DNA from: a virus
DNA length: 47,788 bases
Direction: 5' to 3' (one strand)
Virus record (IMG/VR): IMGVR_UViG_3300023118_000011
Span: 1 to 47,788 of that record
In this document: piece after piece, positions 31,891-39,161 of the stretch
How positions within the stretch are numbered: the first letter of the stretch is position 1
Layout of the letters: each line of letters opens with the position of its first letter
Made by a program: the position numbers and the translations under genes
Notes under the pieces: generated by a model
Told to the model about the DNA's origin: nothing
Database searches by the model: none
Seen by the model: only the letters and a program-made list of their open reading frames with translations

Positions 31891-32394
31891 ATGAAGCAAA
31901 GAAGGGTTGTCCCAGATCAAGCGTTTTTACATGCCCACATCCATTACGACCCCAAAACCGGATCTTTCACCAGAGCCCGAGATTGTGGGAAGTGGAAGAC
32001 CGGCCAAGCCATGGGGACAATATCAAAAGATGGCTACCTGAACATCAACATTAACTACCAGATATTCCGTGCTCATCGGATCGCTTGGACCTACATGACC
32101 GGCGAGCAGCCGCCCGAATATTTGGACCATGCCAACGGCCTCCCTTTGGACAACCGCTGGTGCAACATTCGGAAGTCGAGTCAGGCAGAGAACCTTTTCA
32201 ACAAGCGCGGTCACAGAGGCAGCGTTACAGGTTTGAAAGGTGTGAGCCTAGATAAGCGGTCAGGGCGTTACAGAGCACGGGTTCAATCTAACGGTGCTGT
32301 GGTGTTTGAGAAATTTTACGATACGGTCGCGGAAGCAAAAGCTGCGCGGGACGCTGCGGCTAAAGTCTTTCACGAATCCTTTTTCCGATCCTGA
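31891..32394 (+). CDS. HNH homing endonuclease with AP2-like domain (copy 2)
   Basis: A 167-residue protein read against the lysis operon. AGGAGG lies 5 bases before the ATG at 31891 (a GTG at 31888 is the alternative). N-terminal HYDPKTGSFTRARD, HNH core HRIAWTYMTGEQPPEYLDHA then LPLDNRWCNIRK, and an AP2-like end LKGVSLDKRSGRYRARVQSN. It is AT richer than its surroundings and the upstream region has a TCGAATTCGA palindrome. Its last 25 bases overlap the 3' end of the membrane gene on the other strand. Confidence 0.9.
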   Translation: MKQRRVVPDQAFLHAHIHYDPKTGSFTRARDCGKWKTGQAMGTISKDGYLNININYQIFRAHRIAWTYMTGEQPPEYLDHANGLPLDNRWCNIRKSSQAENLFNKRGHRGSVTGLKGVSLDKRSGRYRARVQSNGAVVFEKFYDTVAEAKAARDAAAKVFHESFFRS

Positions 32395-32723
32395 GGCGGC
32401 TGCAAACTTGGGGCTTGCTGGTAGATGGCCTGAAGATACGCGTTCAGGTCGTCGATTTCTTTCGCCTGGTGAAGCATCCACATGCCGCCGAACATCATGG
32501 CGACCATCATAGCGGTGCAGCAAATGGTCGAAATCCACACGGCGATCCACGCTGGGCCTTTACCTGCATCGATGGTCACCGTGGAGTTGCCATTCGTTCC
32601 GCCGTGGAATCGCGTGATGCCAGCGATAGACGACTTCAGGCCTCCCAGCGCATCCCGAAGCTGATTGATTTCCTCGGCCAATTCTTCCGGCAACGGCTGG
32701 TGATCGGTCTCGCGTCGGCTCAT
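32370..32723 (-). CDS. lysis-region membrane protein, 117 aa
   Basis: The N-terminus is a charged helix (QPLPEELAEEINQLRDALGG), then SSIAGITRFHGG, then one long hydrophobic segment at about 57-80 (AWIAVWISTICCTAMMVAMM and FGGMW). A proline/glutamine-rich tail ends DRKKDS. The ATGA overlap with the upstream gene makes it part of the lysis operon. It may be a second holin or antiholin, but only position and topology suggest this. Confidence 0.55.
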   Translation of the reverse strand: MSRRETDHQPLPEELAEEINQLRDALGGLKSSIAGITRFHGGTNGNSTVTIDAGKGPAWIAVWISTICCTAMMVAMMFGGMWMLHQAKEIDDLNAYLQAIYQQAPSLQPPQDRKKDS

Positions 32724-33052
32724 AAGTCGTCCGGATTGGGGTCAGTGGCGCGGCGCTTGCCGCCGAGACGTTCATCGATGCGGGTAAGAACATGCTCGAC
32801 CCGATCCAGTCGGTTGTCCAGCTTCTCCAACTCGTTCTGGAATTCCTTGATATCCGCCGCCGCCATGCGCTGCTCGACCATCTGAAGCTGCATCTGGTGC
32901 AGGGCTTCGTCGATCTTTTTCAGGTGGTCGTCGTGATCCTTGGCCTTGGCCTGCCACTGCTTGGCGATGAAAAGGATGATCAGGATGAGCCCGGTGCCCA
33001 GCCAGGTCAGGAAGTCTTTGGCCTCGTAGCCGAACATCGTCAGGTCGTCCAC
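32720..33052 (-). CDS. lysis-region membrane coiled-coil protein, 110 aa
   Basis: The first 35 residues hold one membrane segment (FLTWLGTGLILIILFIAKQW). Residues 40-100 are a long helix with heptads (DEALHQMQLQMVEQRMAAAD, EFQNELEKLDNRLDRVEHVL). The start could be GTG at 33052 or ATG at 33037; neither has a good ribosome site. It resembles i-spanin topology and could be a second such protein, so its role in lysis is undecided. Confidence 0.55.
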   Translation of the reverse strand: MDDLTMFGYEAKDFLTWLGTGLILIILFIAKQWQAKAKDHDDHLKKIDEALHQMQLQMVEQRMAAADIKEFQNELEKLDNRLDRVEHVLTRIDERLGGKRRATDPNPDDL

Positions 33053-33555
33053 GTCATCGGCGCCATCCCGGTACGGAAGATGTCGGCGATATCGACGATA
33101 CGGTCGCGCTCCACGTCCGTGCTCGCGGAGCCGGGCCAGTGGGACTTCAGCAGGACACGGGCACCTTCATCCCAGCGGTTGGCTTTAACCGCTATCCACA
33201 GCTTGTCCATGCCCAGTAGAGAGGGCAGGCCGATCACCATGGCGACATGGACGAGGACGGCGATACGCATGCTGCCCAGGTTGGGGTGCTGAAGGGCGCG
33301 CAGCCGCAGGGCGGCCAGATACGATGGCACCGTGTTCTCGAGCATCACCTTCATTTCCGGCTTGCTGACGGCCTTGGTTTCGGCGATCCGCGAGAACTCA
33401 GCGAGCATGCGGCCGTTGACCATGGACGGCAGATGGGAGAAGGGCGGATAGGCCGGGATCATTTCCATGACGTTCACAGCCGCCTCCGCGAGCTGGCGAT
33501 CAAGGGTCTCAACAAGCGCGGCATCGTGGTCATCAAAGCGGTCGACCTCCGTCAC
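33040..33555 (-). CDS. lysozyme-fold protein lacking the catalytic N-terminus
   Basis: A 171-residue protein from GTG at 33555. Residues 65-160 follow the C-terminal lobe of T4-type lysozyme: KPEMKVMLENTVPSYLAALR, then AVLVHVAMVIGLPSLLG, then RWDEGARVLLKSHWPG and IADIFRTG. Those resemble the RWDEAA, AKSRW and TFRTG segments of T4 lysozyme. The first 60 residues show no E-G-...-Y-D / TIGYGH region, so the catalytic Glu and Asp are missing. It may bind or regulate rather than cut. It sits beside another endolysin. Confidence 0.6.
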   Translation of the reverse strand: MTEVDRFDDHDAALVETLDRQLAEAAVNVMEMIPAYPPFSHLPSMVNGRMLAEFSRIAETKAVSKPEMKVMLENTVPSYLAALRLRALQHPNLGSMRIAVLVHVAMVIGLPSLLGMDKLWIAVKANRWDEGARVLLKSHWPGSASTDVERDRIVDIADIFRTGMAPMTWTT

Positions 33556-34097
33556 GGGGCAGTTCCGGAAATGGCGACACAGGCCAGGTCATAGGCCTGG
33601 TGCCATTTGGCGCGGAGGGCAGCGCGGGCCTGGGCATTGCCGCGGGTGAAGGCGCCGGGGCGCCAGACGTTGACGTAGGTGGCAAAGGCTCCATCGGCAT
33701 CGCCTAGCACGGCCAGGGGGGCGGCATCGGTCCAGTAGAGCAGCCGGGCGAGCCCTGCGGCCAGCACGTCGTCATAGGCCAGCGCGGTATAGACGGCATC
33801 GATCGTCGGCGGGACTTCGCGGAGATTGCAGAGCATCGCCGCCTGATCGCGGGATGCCGGGTGGGTCATAACACCCTTGACCCCGCCGCCTTTCTCGTTC
33901 TGCCAGAACCCGCGTGCCGGGCCGCCGTTGTACTGAAGCCGAGTCCGGTAGCCGTCCGACTCCTGATACCCCGTGGTCAGCACCTGAACCAGGGCATTGG
34001 GCCTGCCCATCTTTGCCGGCAGGTAGGACAGCGCCGGCAACAGGGCCTCGCCCAGGACGGTTTTAGGCTCGGCGGGTAGGGCAAGCTGGCATTGCAT
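33552..34097 (-). CDS. endolysin of lysozyme/transglycosylase type
   Basis: A 181-residue protein. TGYQESDGYRTRLQYNGGPA, then RGFWQNEKGGGVKGVMTHPA, have the E-S then G-P-A-x-G-x-x-Q order of the lysozyme/SLT superfamily, with Glu near residue 48 as the likely acid. Next come ALAYDDVLAAGLARLLYWTD and NVWRPGAFTRGNAQARA. No signal peptide is visible, so release needs the holin. The start at 34097 excludes a 23-residue shadow extension. It overlaps the lysozyme-fold gene as GTGA. Confidence 0.7.
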   Translation of the reverse strand: MQCQLALPAEPKTVLGEALLPALSYLPAKMGRPNALVQVLTTGYQESDGYRTRLQYNGGPARGFWQNEKGGGVKGVMTHPASRDQAAMLCNLREVPPTIDAVYTALAYDDVLAAGLARLLYWTDAAPLAVLGDADGAFATYVNVWRPGAFTRGNAQARAALRAKWHQAYDLACVAISGTAP

Positions 34098-34155
34098 GGC
34101 GGCGTCCGTTGGCGGGCAATGGGCGCAGGATACACCGGGAGGGGTCGCGGGGCCT

Positions 34156-34311
34156 CTAGCCCGCACTCACGCCATTCGCACGGATAGCCGCCTGCCAGGC
34201 CAACCACATCACGTCAGCGTCGACACCGAGCCCGCACAGGAACCCCTTTTCCACCTCCAACCTGACCCATGCGTCGTACTTGGCGCGCTGCTCGGTCGAT
34301 TCCTCAACCAT
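34156..34311 (-). CDS. hypothetical protein, 51 aa
   Basis: MVEESTEQRAKYDAWVRLEV followed by DVMWLAWQAAIRANG. The 'YDAWV...WQAA' layout is that of short phage early proteins of unknown function. AAGGAGG lies about 10 bases before the ATG at 34311. It overlaps the DUF551 gene upstream by 8 bases. Confidence 0.6.
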   Translation of the reverse strand: MVEESTEQRAKYDAWVRLEVEKGFLCGLGVDADVMWLAWQAAIRANGVSAG

Positions 34312-34528
34312 GCTCACTGCCGCCTCCTTTCGGTGGTTCGGGTAGGGGCATCCAGTACACAGGCGGGGAAACGATATCCATGTTCCCAGTCGGGGCATGC
34401 CACTCATCACGCATATCCCCATACCAGCTCACTGGATATTCCCACCCATCGTGCTCAATGGGCGGCCAAACCAGCACATCGTCGTCGGTTGGCGGCTTGC
34501 ATTCGCTTACCAGTTTCCAGTCACTCAC
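34304..34528 (-). CDS. DUF551 domain protein, 74 aa
   Basis: MSDWKLVSECKPPTDDDVLV, then HDGWEYPVSWYGDM, ending VYWMPLPEPPKGG. The starting W-x-x-V/I, the VLVW strand and the WMPLPEPP end are DUF551 hallmarks. The domain is common in phage early operons, with an unknown role. Confidence 0.85.
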   Translation of the reverse strand: MSDWKLVSECKPPTDDDVLVWPPIEHDGWEYPVSWYGDMRDEWHAPTGNMDIVSPPVYWMPLPEPPKGGGSEHG

Positions 34529-34529
34529 C

Positions 34530-35183
34530 TCAATCCCCCTCGCCGATGATGGCGGTTAGGCTTTCACAGATGGAATCGACAGCGCAGGCGTAGCCAGTTT
34601 CCCAGTCGCCGCCGTTATCGGTTTTTACGTCCCTGGCGATTTGCATGGTGTCGATGACGTTTCGGATCGCTTCCACGGGAACAGTCGTCGCGACGACTTC
34701 CGAAAGAGGAAGCCCATCCACCACCGCATCGGCATGTTCGCCGTTGACAAAATCGCCGCTTCGATCGCCGGTTGGAAGCGCGATGCATGGCACGCCGGCC
34801 ACGCCTATGGGAGCATTCCGGACCTTTCGATAACGCTCAGCGTCTTCCACCACCTTGCCCTGGCTGCGGAGGGCGGCTTGCGATGCTTTCTCAGCAATGG
34901 GGCGGGAATAGGCTAGGGCCGCAGACAGTCGTCGAGATAGGCTGCGCAGTTCATCAGCCTCAGTGCCTTCGAACAGAGCAGAAGTCTGATCAATCATTGT
35001 CACGTCTTCTTGCGTGATAGAAACCACTTCGATTGGTCGGCTACGGAGTGCAGCTTGATAGCCCTCCCAAGCACTGTTAGTCGCTGAGTAGACATACGTT
35101 TCGCCAAACTTCGCGGTACTAAAATGTTCTGAATGAGCCCAAGCCTCAAACATCGCGCGATCATCTGTGACGCTGGTGGTCAT
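34530..35183 (-). CDS. hypothetical early protein, 217 aa
   Basis: The ATG at 35183 has AAGGAGCC upstream. N-terminus DDRAMFEAWAHSEHFSTAKF and SATNSAWEGYQAALRSRPIE have the 'AFEAW...W..W.AA' pattern of several phage early proteins. The middle has a helix DELRSLSRRLSAALAYSRPI, and an Arg/Tyr-rich DAERYRKVRNAPIGVAGVPC then GDRSGDFVNGEHADAVVDG. It is probably two small domains. Function not known. Confidence 0.7.
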   Translation of the reverse strand: MTTSVTDDRAMFEAWAHSEHFSTAKFGETYVYSATNSAWEGYQAALRSRPIEVVSITQEDVTMIDQTSALFEGTEADELRSLSRRLSAALAYSRPIAEKASQAALRSQGKVVEDAERYRKVRNAPIGVAGVPCIALPTGDRSGDFVNGEHADAVVDGLPLSEVVATTVPVEAIRNVIDTMQIARDVKTDNGGDWETGYACAVDSICESLTAIIGEGD

Positions 35184-35323
35184 GGCTTTGGCTCCTTGAT
35201 AGGGACATATCCCTTCGTGTCGCACACCGAGCACCATTGACGCTCAAGGTTGTATCCGCGACACGCGGGGCATGGGATGTGCCCGTAGTAGAACGACGAA
35301 TAAAACGGCGAATAGAAGGCCAT
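35180..35323 (-). CDS. small zinc-ribbon protein, 47 aa
   Basis: MAFYSPFYSSFYYGHIPCPA begins with aromatics, and CPACRGYNLERQWCSVCDTKG follows the DnaJ-type zinc ribbon C-x-x-C-x-G...C-x-x-C-x-x-K-G. The start at 35323 is fixed by a one-base overlap with its upstream gene. A short regulator or chaperone-like piece is possible. Confidence 0.6.
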   Translation of the reverse strand: MAFYSPFYSSFYYGHIPCPACRGYNLERQWCSVCDTKGYVPIKEPKP

Positions 35324-35799
35324 CACACACCCCCGGCGGAAGGTGAGGCGGCGAGCAACTTGTCCCATACGTGCTGGACGAAGAAATGGCGACCTTGGCG
35401 GCTTTCTTCTAGATGCCATGCAAGTACGTCACACATCGGTCTCGGCAAATCTTCAGGCACGAACTTGTGGCCGGTGGGGATGGTGGGTGTGGCGTAGAGG
35501 GGTCGGACTTCCTCGAACGGATACCTTCCCTCGGGTTTCGCCTTTGTGATTATTTCCGCCGAAAACGGACTGCAATCGAACCATTCCGTCCAACCGCCTT
35601 CCTCGGCCTCACTTGGCTGCAAGTAGACGCGACGCTGCCAAGCCACAACCTCCCCCTGCGCAACGGGCTGGGGCTGGGATAGGTGGGCTTCGATGGCGTC
35701 GGCAAGATCAGTGCAGTCACCCGGACGAAGGTGAATGTTTCCGCCATGATCCGGCGCAGCACGCAAGATATCTAGGACTTGCAAAAGCGTGTATGTCAT
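35323..35799 (-). CDS. hypothetical early protein, 158 aa
   Basis: The N-terminus (TYTLLQVLDILRAAPDHGGN then LADAIEAHLSQPQP) resembles a helix that recurs in early proteins. The middle is beta-rich (GEVVAWQRRVYLQPSEAEEG) and continues FEEVRPLYATPTIPTG, a motif known in Gram-negative phage ea22/ead-type proteins. The C-terminus has HLEESRQGRHFFVQHVWDK. No catalytic motif. The extension to 35874 is a shadow. Confidence 0.65.
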   Translation of the reverse strand: MTYTLLQVLDILRAAPDHGGNIHLRPGDCTDLADAIEAHLSQPQPVAQGEVVAWQRRVYLQPSEAEEGGWTEWFDCSPFSAEIITKAKPEGRYPFEEVRPLYATPTIPTGHKFVPEDLPRPMCDVLAWHLEESRQGRHFFVQHVWDKLLAASPSAGGV

Positions 35800-35830
35800 T
35801 TCTTCTGCTCCTTGGTGGTGCGGGTGGCGG

Positions 35831-36469
35831 TCATGCGACTTGCTCCATTGCCTTGACGCTTGACGCGATGGCAATCAGAACATCTCGAAACTCTGGCGGC
35901 GTAGCGTTGCGGATCTTCGTCTTATCCTTCCCGCCCACCATCGCCATCATCCCGATGCGCCTGGCCTTCTCGTATCCGTAGCGCTCAAGGGCGACCGGGT
36001 GAAGACGCTGCTCAGTCTTACCCCAGCGGAGTTCGGGAAGGTCCTGACGTCGTACTCCGGACACGTAGAGCCACGTAGCCTTGCCAGAGAAGTGCCCGTA
36101 CTTCCCCTGGTACACGCAGCAGGTCCATGCGTCGTCACCAGCACGAACCCATCCACCCTCGCGTGGTGGCTTGGGAATACCGAACGCCTCCCAGGCATGC
36201 GAGTCAGCCGGGTGCTCGATAACACCACCGAACTCAGTTACCGAAGCCAGCGCCGCAGCGAAGCACCCACCATCGTCACCCTTAAGAAACTGGTGGGGCT
36301 TGCGTGTCGATCCGTGCCACATGCGACCCCAACGTTGGCACGGCGGGTGGCAAATCACCGGATAGGGCCCGGCATACTTCCTGGCATCCCTCGGCTCGTC
36401 CCAGGCATCAATGCCAGGCAGGCCGAAGTAAGTTCCTTCAGATTCTACGTAGAGGGCAGCGATGGTCAT
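35831..36469 (-). CDS. C5-methyltransferase-like protein without motif I
   Basis: A 212-residue protein with a central YPVICHPPCQRWGRMW, the PPCQ motif IV of DNA cytosine methyltransferases, then EFGGVIEHPADSHAWEAF (motif VI-like) and, near the end, RNATPPEFRDVLIAI (motif IX/X-like). No SAM-binding F-x-G-x-G motif is visible. It may be a half-enzyme, a DNA-binding relative, or an enzyme with a diverged SAM site. Many phages carry this family in the early region. Confidence 0.55.
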   Translation of the reverse strand: MTIAALYVESEGTYFGLPGIDAWDEPRDARKYAGPYPVICHPPCQRWGRMWHGSTRKPHQFLKGDDGGCFAAALASVTEFGGVIEHPADSHAWEAFGIPKPPREGGWVRAGDDAWTCCVYQGKYGHFSGKATWLYVSGVRRQDLPELRWGKTEQRLHPVALERYGYEKARRIGMMAMVGGKDKTKIRNATPPEFRDVLIAIASSVKAMEQVA

Positions 36470-36699
36470 CACACCCCATCCTTCAGCGCGTTGCGGGCGA
36501 TGGCTGCGTGCCATCCGCATCGAAAACCATGGACTAGGATTTCGCCACCGGGAAGACAATCAGCGCAGGCGTGATCTGTCACCTTCTGACCATGCCGAAC
36601 AATCCAACTAGCCATCTGTTCCACCTCGGCGGTAAGTTCGGCAATGCGGGCGTCTTGCTCGGCTATGTGCTTTTCCTGCCAATCGTAGATACCCATCAT
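36469..36699 (-). CDS. coiled-coil protein with cysteine cluster, 76 aa
   Basis: A heptad helix (EKHIAEQDARIAELTAEVEQ) precedes a short part with HACADCLPGG and FRCGWHAAIARN, three cysteines and two histidines that could bind zinc. The start could be the first or second of two adjacent ATGs (36699 or 36696), both with GAGGA upstream. Function unknown. Confidence 0.6.
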   Translation of the reverse strand: MMGIYDWQEKHIAEQDARIAELTAEVEQMASWIVRHGQKVTDHACADCLPGGEILVHGFRCGWHAAIARNALKDGV

Positions 36700-37193
36700 G
36701 AATCCTCGCGAGGCACTGGGTTGAAGTCGTGATACTTGGCTTTAGCAGCAAGGTAAGCCGCGTGAGCTTCTTCCTCAGTCTTAAAACTTCCGAGGTTTAT
36801 TCTCTTGTGGTTCACGCAGATCTTTGCTTGAAAACGTTTCTTCCAAGGGACCACGCCGGTTAAGCGATGTTTGTTGTATTGCTTCGCAAGGTTCTGACTG
36901 TTCTGCGCGGCTGAGCATTCTCGAAGATTAGCAATACGGTTGTCCGATCTATCGCCATTTATATGGTCAATGAACTCATCTGGCCAGCGTCCGTGTACAT
37001 ACAACCATGCGAGTCTGTGCGCGAAATAATTACGGCCCTTTGTGGAGATTTTTATGTAGCCGTTATCCGTCTTCGGTGCCACACACTTAACGCGGCCATC
37101 AGCCATGATCCTTGAGAACAAACCCGTTTCGGGGTCGTATGAAATGCACTCCATAAGATCTGATTGGGTTAGCCCGTCGTTACGCGGCTTCAC
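36696..37193 (-). CDS. HNH homing endonuclease with AP2-like domain (copy 3)
   Basis: A 165-residue protein from GTG at 37193 that overlaps the upstream TGA as GTGA. It has SYDPETGLFSRIMADG, HNH core HRLAWLYVHGRWPDEFIDHI then NGDRSDNRIANLRE, and an AP2-like end LTGVVPWKKRFQAKICVNHK, LGSFKTEEEAHAAYLAA. Unlike copies 1 and 2 it runs with its operon, coupled to the upstream gene, and is AT richer than its neighbours. The extension to 37253 is a shadow. Confidence 0.9.
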   Translation of the reverse strand: MKPRNDGLTQSDLMECISYDPETGLFSRIMADGRVKCVAPKTDNGYIKISTKGRNYFAHRLAWLYVHGRWPDEFIDHINGDRSDNRIANLRECSAAQNSQNLAKQYNKHRLTGVVPWKKRFQAKICVNHKRINLGSFKTEEEAHAAYLAAKAKYHDFNPVPREDS

Positions 37194-37540
37194 GATTCTT
37201 CCCCCTCGGCACGCTGGAGGGCGGCGCGGGATTCTTCGTAGTGGGACTGACACGCCGCCTTAGCCTCATCATCAGACGAGTACAGCGGAGCGTTACAGGA
37301 GTTGTATAACGCCCCTTCGGTACGAATGACGAAGTACCAGCCCTTAAGCGGGCCACGCCAGTCACCACCTGAAGGGTAAACGCTAGCGATTTCCTCATCG
37401 CCTACGCGGCCTTTGTGTCCACGAGGGCCAGATCCAACAGCACGCAAGCCGGTCTCGCGAGGATTCTTCTTCCAGCGAATCTTCGGCGACTTCGCCACCT
37501 TCAATTTCCTCTCGCTCACTGGCGTGTCCTCAGTAGTCAT
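37190..37540 (-). CDS. hypothetical protein, 116 aa
   Basis: A basic protein, MTTEDTPVSERKLKVAKSPK with many Lys and Arg in the first 50 residues, then GPLKGWYFVIRTEGALYN and EAKAACQSHYEESRAALQRA. It is the first gene after promoter B and is probably translated early. It may bind nucleic acid through the basic N-terminus. No family recognised. Confidence 0.6.
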   Translation of the reverse strand: MTTEDTPVSERKLKVAKSPKIRWKKNPRETGLRAVGSGPRGHKGRVGDEEIASVYPSGGDWRGPLKGWYFVIRTEGALYNSCNAPLYSSDDEAKAACQSHYEESRAALQRAEGEES

Positions 37541-37569
37541 GTTCTGCTCCTAGCCCTGTGTTGTGGTGA

Positions 37570-37598
37570 ATCCTAAACCTGCAACCATAGGATTGCAA
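37570..37598 (-). promoter_or_regulatory. TTGCAA-motif promoter (copy B)
   Basis: On the minus strand TTGCAA (plus 37593-37598), a 17-base spacer and TAGGAT (plus 37570-37575). The 18-base motif occupies plus 37580-37597. The TAG stop of RusA (37599) follows it directly, and the 116-residue gene starts 30 bases downstream at 37540. It would start an early transcript within the minus arm. Confidence 0.6.
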
Positions 37599-38147
37599 CT
37601 ACCGGGGGATGACCTTGATAGTGCTGGGCAGTTCGGCGAGGGGGATGATCGTCACATCGACGCCAGGCTGATCCCCAAACCGCTTGGACTTGGCGGTCGC
37701 GACGACCTGAACGTCGTCCACCCAGGCGATCTTGTTGAGCGCATCTTTCACGATTTTTTCGATGTTGTCACCGTCGGGCTTGATGACCGGCAGCATCTTC
37801 AGCAGGGCAATCATGGCGAGCTTCCATTTCGGCCACGCCGGATTGACCATGTGCGTGATTTCCAGCAGCAAGATCACCGGTCCGGTGGTCGGCGGTCCCG
37901 TCCTCACACTTCGATACCATAGCGCCACGTTCTGCTCGTAGTTGACAGTCTGGCTCGGCGTATGGTGCTTGATGATCGCCCTGCCACCTTTCCCCTTGAC
38001 GACTTCACCGTCACGATCCGTCAGCACGCGAGACCTAGCCCGCTGCTTTCCCCGAATCTCCCCGGGGATCGTGAAGCGAATGGCGCCAGGCACGTTCGCC
38101 ATGCTTGTCAGGAATCGACTCAGCATCGTGTAGGGCGACACCACCAC
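37599..38147 (-). CDS. rusA: RusA-like Holliday junction resolvase
   Basis: Residues near the C-terminal half read KPDGDNIEKIVKDALN and WVDDVQVVATAKSKRF. Both aspartate groups (D-x-D-N-x-x-K and W-D-D-x-Q-V) are the metal-binding hallmarks of RusA. Upstream SRVLTDRDGEVV and TVNYEQNVALWYR are also typical. RusA resolves Holliday junctions late in recombination. The start is uncertain: three GTG codons occur at 38147, 38144 and 38141, with AGGGAG just before. It lies 7 bases after the previous stop. Confidence 0.85.
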   Translation of the reverse strand: MVVSPYTMLSRFLTSMANVPGAIRFTIPGEIRGKQRARSRVLTDRDGEVVKGKGGRAIIKHHTPSQTVNYEQNVALWYRSVRTGPPTTGPVILLLEITHMVNPAWPKWKLAMIALLKMLPVIKPDGDNIEKIVKDALNKIAWVDDVQVVATAKSKRFGDQPGVDVTIIPLAELPSTIKVIPR

Positions 38148-38154
38148 ATTCTCC

Positions 38155-38328
38155 CTAGCCACGCGCCTTCCCCTTGCCACTGAGAAGGTCGACGACGTTG
38201 CGCGTGCTCGGGGAGGGCTTGCCCTTGGCGTCCATGGCCGAACGCAGTCGGTCGAGGGTTAGGGCCATGGGCTTGATGCGGTGGATGCCGTGATTGGTGA
38301 CGGACTTGATGGGCTTGACGGTGTTCAT
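38155..38328 (-). CDS. hypothetical basic protein, 57 aa
   Basis: A start at 38328 overlaps the methylase stop by 4 bases and has AGGGAG upstream. MNTVKPIKSVTNHGIHRIKP, then ALTLDRLRSAMDAKGKPSPS, give a basic protein that may bind DNA. No family named. The extension to 38379 is a shadow. Confidence 0.55.
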   Translation of the reverse strand: MNTVKPIKSVTNHGIHRIKPMALTLDRLRSAMDAKGKPSPSTRNVVDLLSGKGKARG

Positions 38329-39161
38329 ACGACTAATCTCCCTTGGTGCTGGCCAGCGTGTGCGGCATCGTTGAGCCACAGACTTTCGACGCGGCTTCGG
38401 GCGCCGTCAGCGTGGGAAGCGCGATCGATACGGTGCCATCCGGCATAAAGCTGATCGTAGAGTTCCGATGGATATCCAGACAAAACGACCATTCCCCGCA
38501 AGCCTCGCAAGCCGCTGGCCAGAATTTCGTGCATCTCATCGGTCAGCTCGTGCTTGTAGGACTTTCGGGATAGGTCGTGGTTGACCTTCACTGAGCGAGT
38601 CGAGTGGACATACGGCGGGTCAACGTAGTGAAGGGTCTCGGCGCTGTCCTGATGAAGCATCACCGCCATAGCATCGCGCTGCTCGATAACCACGCCGCGC
38701 AGTCGCTCGACCAGTGCTTCCGTCGCGTCGGCATAGTTGGCCCAATCGTGTGCCGGCGTGGTGCCCGATCGATTGCTGTTGGCGCGAAACCCAGACAGTT
38801 CACCGCAGGCGGCGGCCGACCCAAACCCCTGGAAGCTGCGGAGGATTGTCCGGCGCGCCTGCTCCAACGGTTCGTCAGAAGGCAAATACGAGGCTGCGAA
38901 CTCGGCTCGGCTAAAGGGAGTAAGGCGAATCGCTTCACGGAGTTCGGGGCCGCGGTCGCGCATCATCCGGAACACATTGACTATCTCGCCATCAAGGTCG
39001 TTGTAGACCTCGGCGTAGCTGCGCGGCTTCCTGAGAAGCACGGACCCACCGCCGCCGAAGGGCTCAACATAGGTACGGTGAGGCGGAAGGTGTCCGATGA
39101 TCCACGGGGCAAGTTTCCACTTTCCGCCGTGATAGCGAACGATCGGGCGACCGACTTTCAT
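38325..39161 (-). CDS. DNA adenine methyltransferase (D12 class)
   Basis: A 278-residue enzyme. Motif I is PFGGGGSV at about 34-41, and DPPY at 181-184 is the catalytic motif IV. The N-terminal RYHGGKWKLAPWIIGHLPPH and the SFQGFGSAAACGEL region are family features. It methylates adenine, probably to protect the phage DNA from host restriction. It overlaps both neighbours as ATGA. Confidence 0.9.
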   Translation of the reverse strand: MKVGRPIVRYHGGKWKLAPWIIGHLPPHRTYVEPFGGGGSVLLRKPRSYAEVYNDLDGEIVNVFRMMRDRGPELREAIRLTPFSRAEFAASYLPSDEPLEQARRTILRSFQGFGSAAACGELSGFRANSNRSGTTPAHDWANYADATEALVERLRGVVIEQRDAMAVMLHQDSAETLHYVDPPYVHSTRSVKVNHDLSRKSYKHELTDEMHEILASGLRGLRGMVVLSGYPSELYDQLYAGWHRIDRASHADGARSRVESLWLNDAAHAGQHQGRLVV

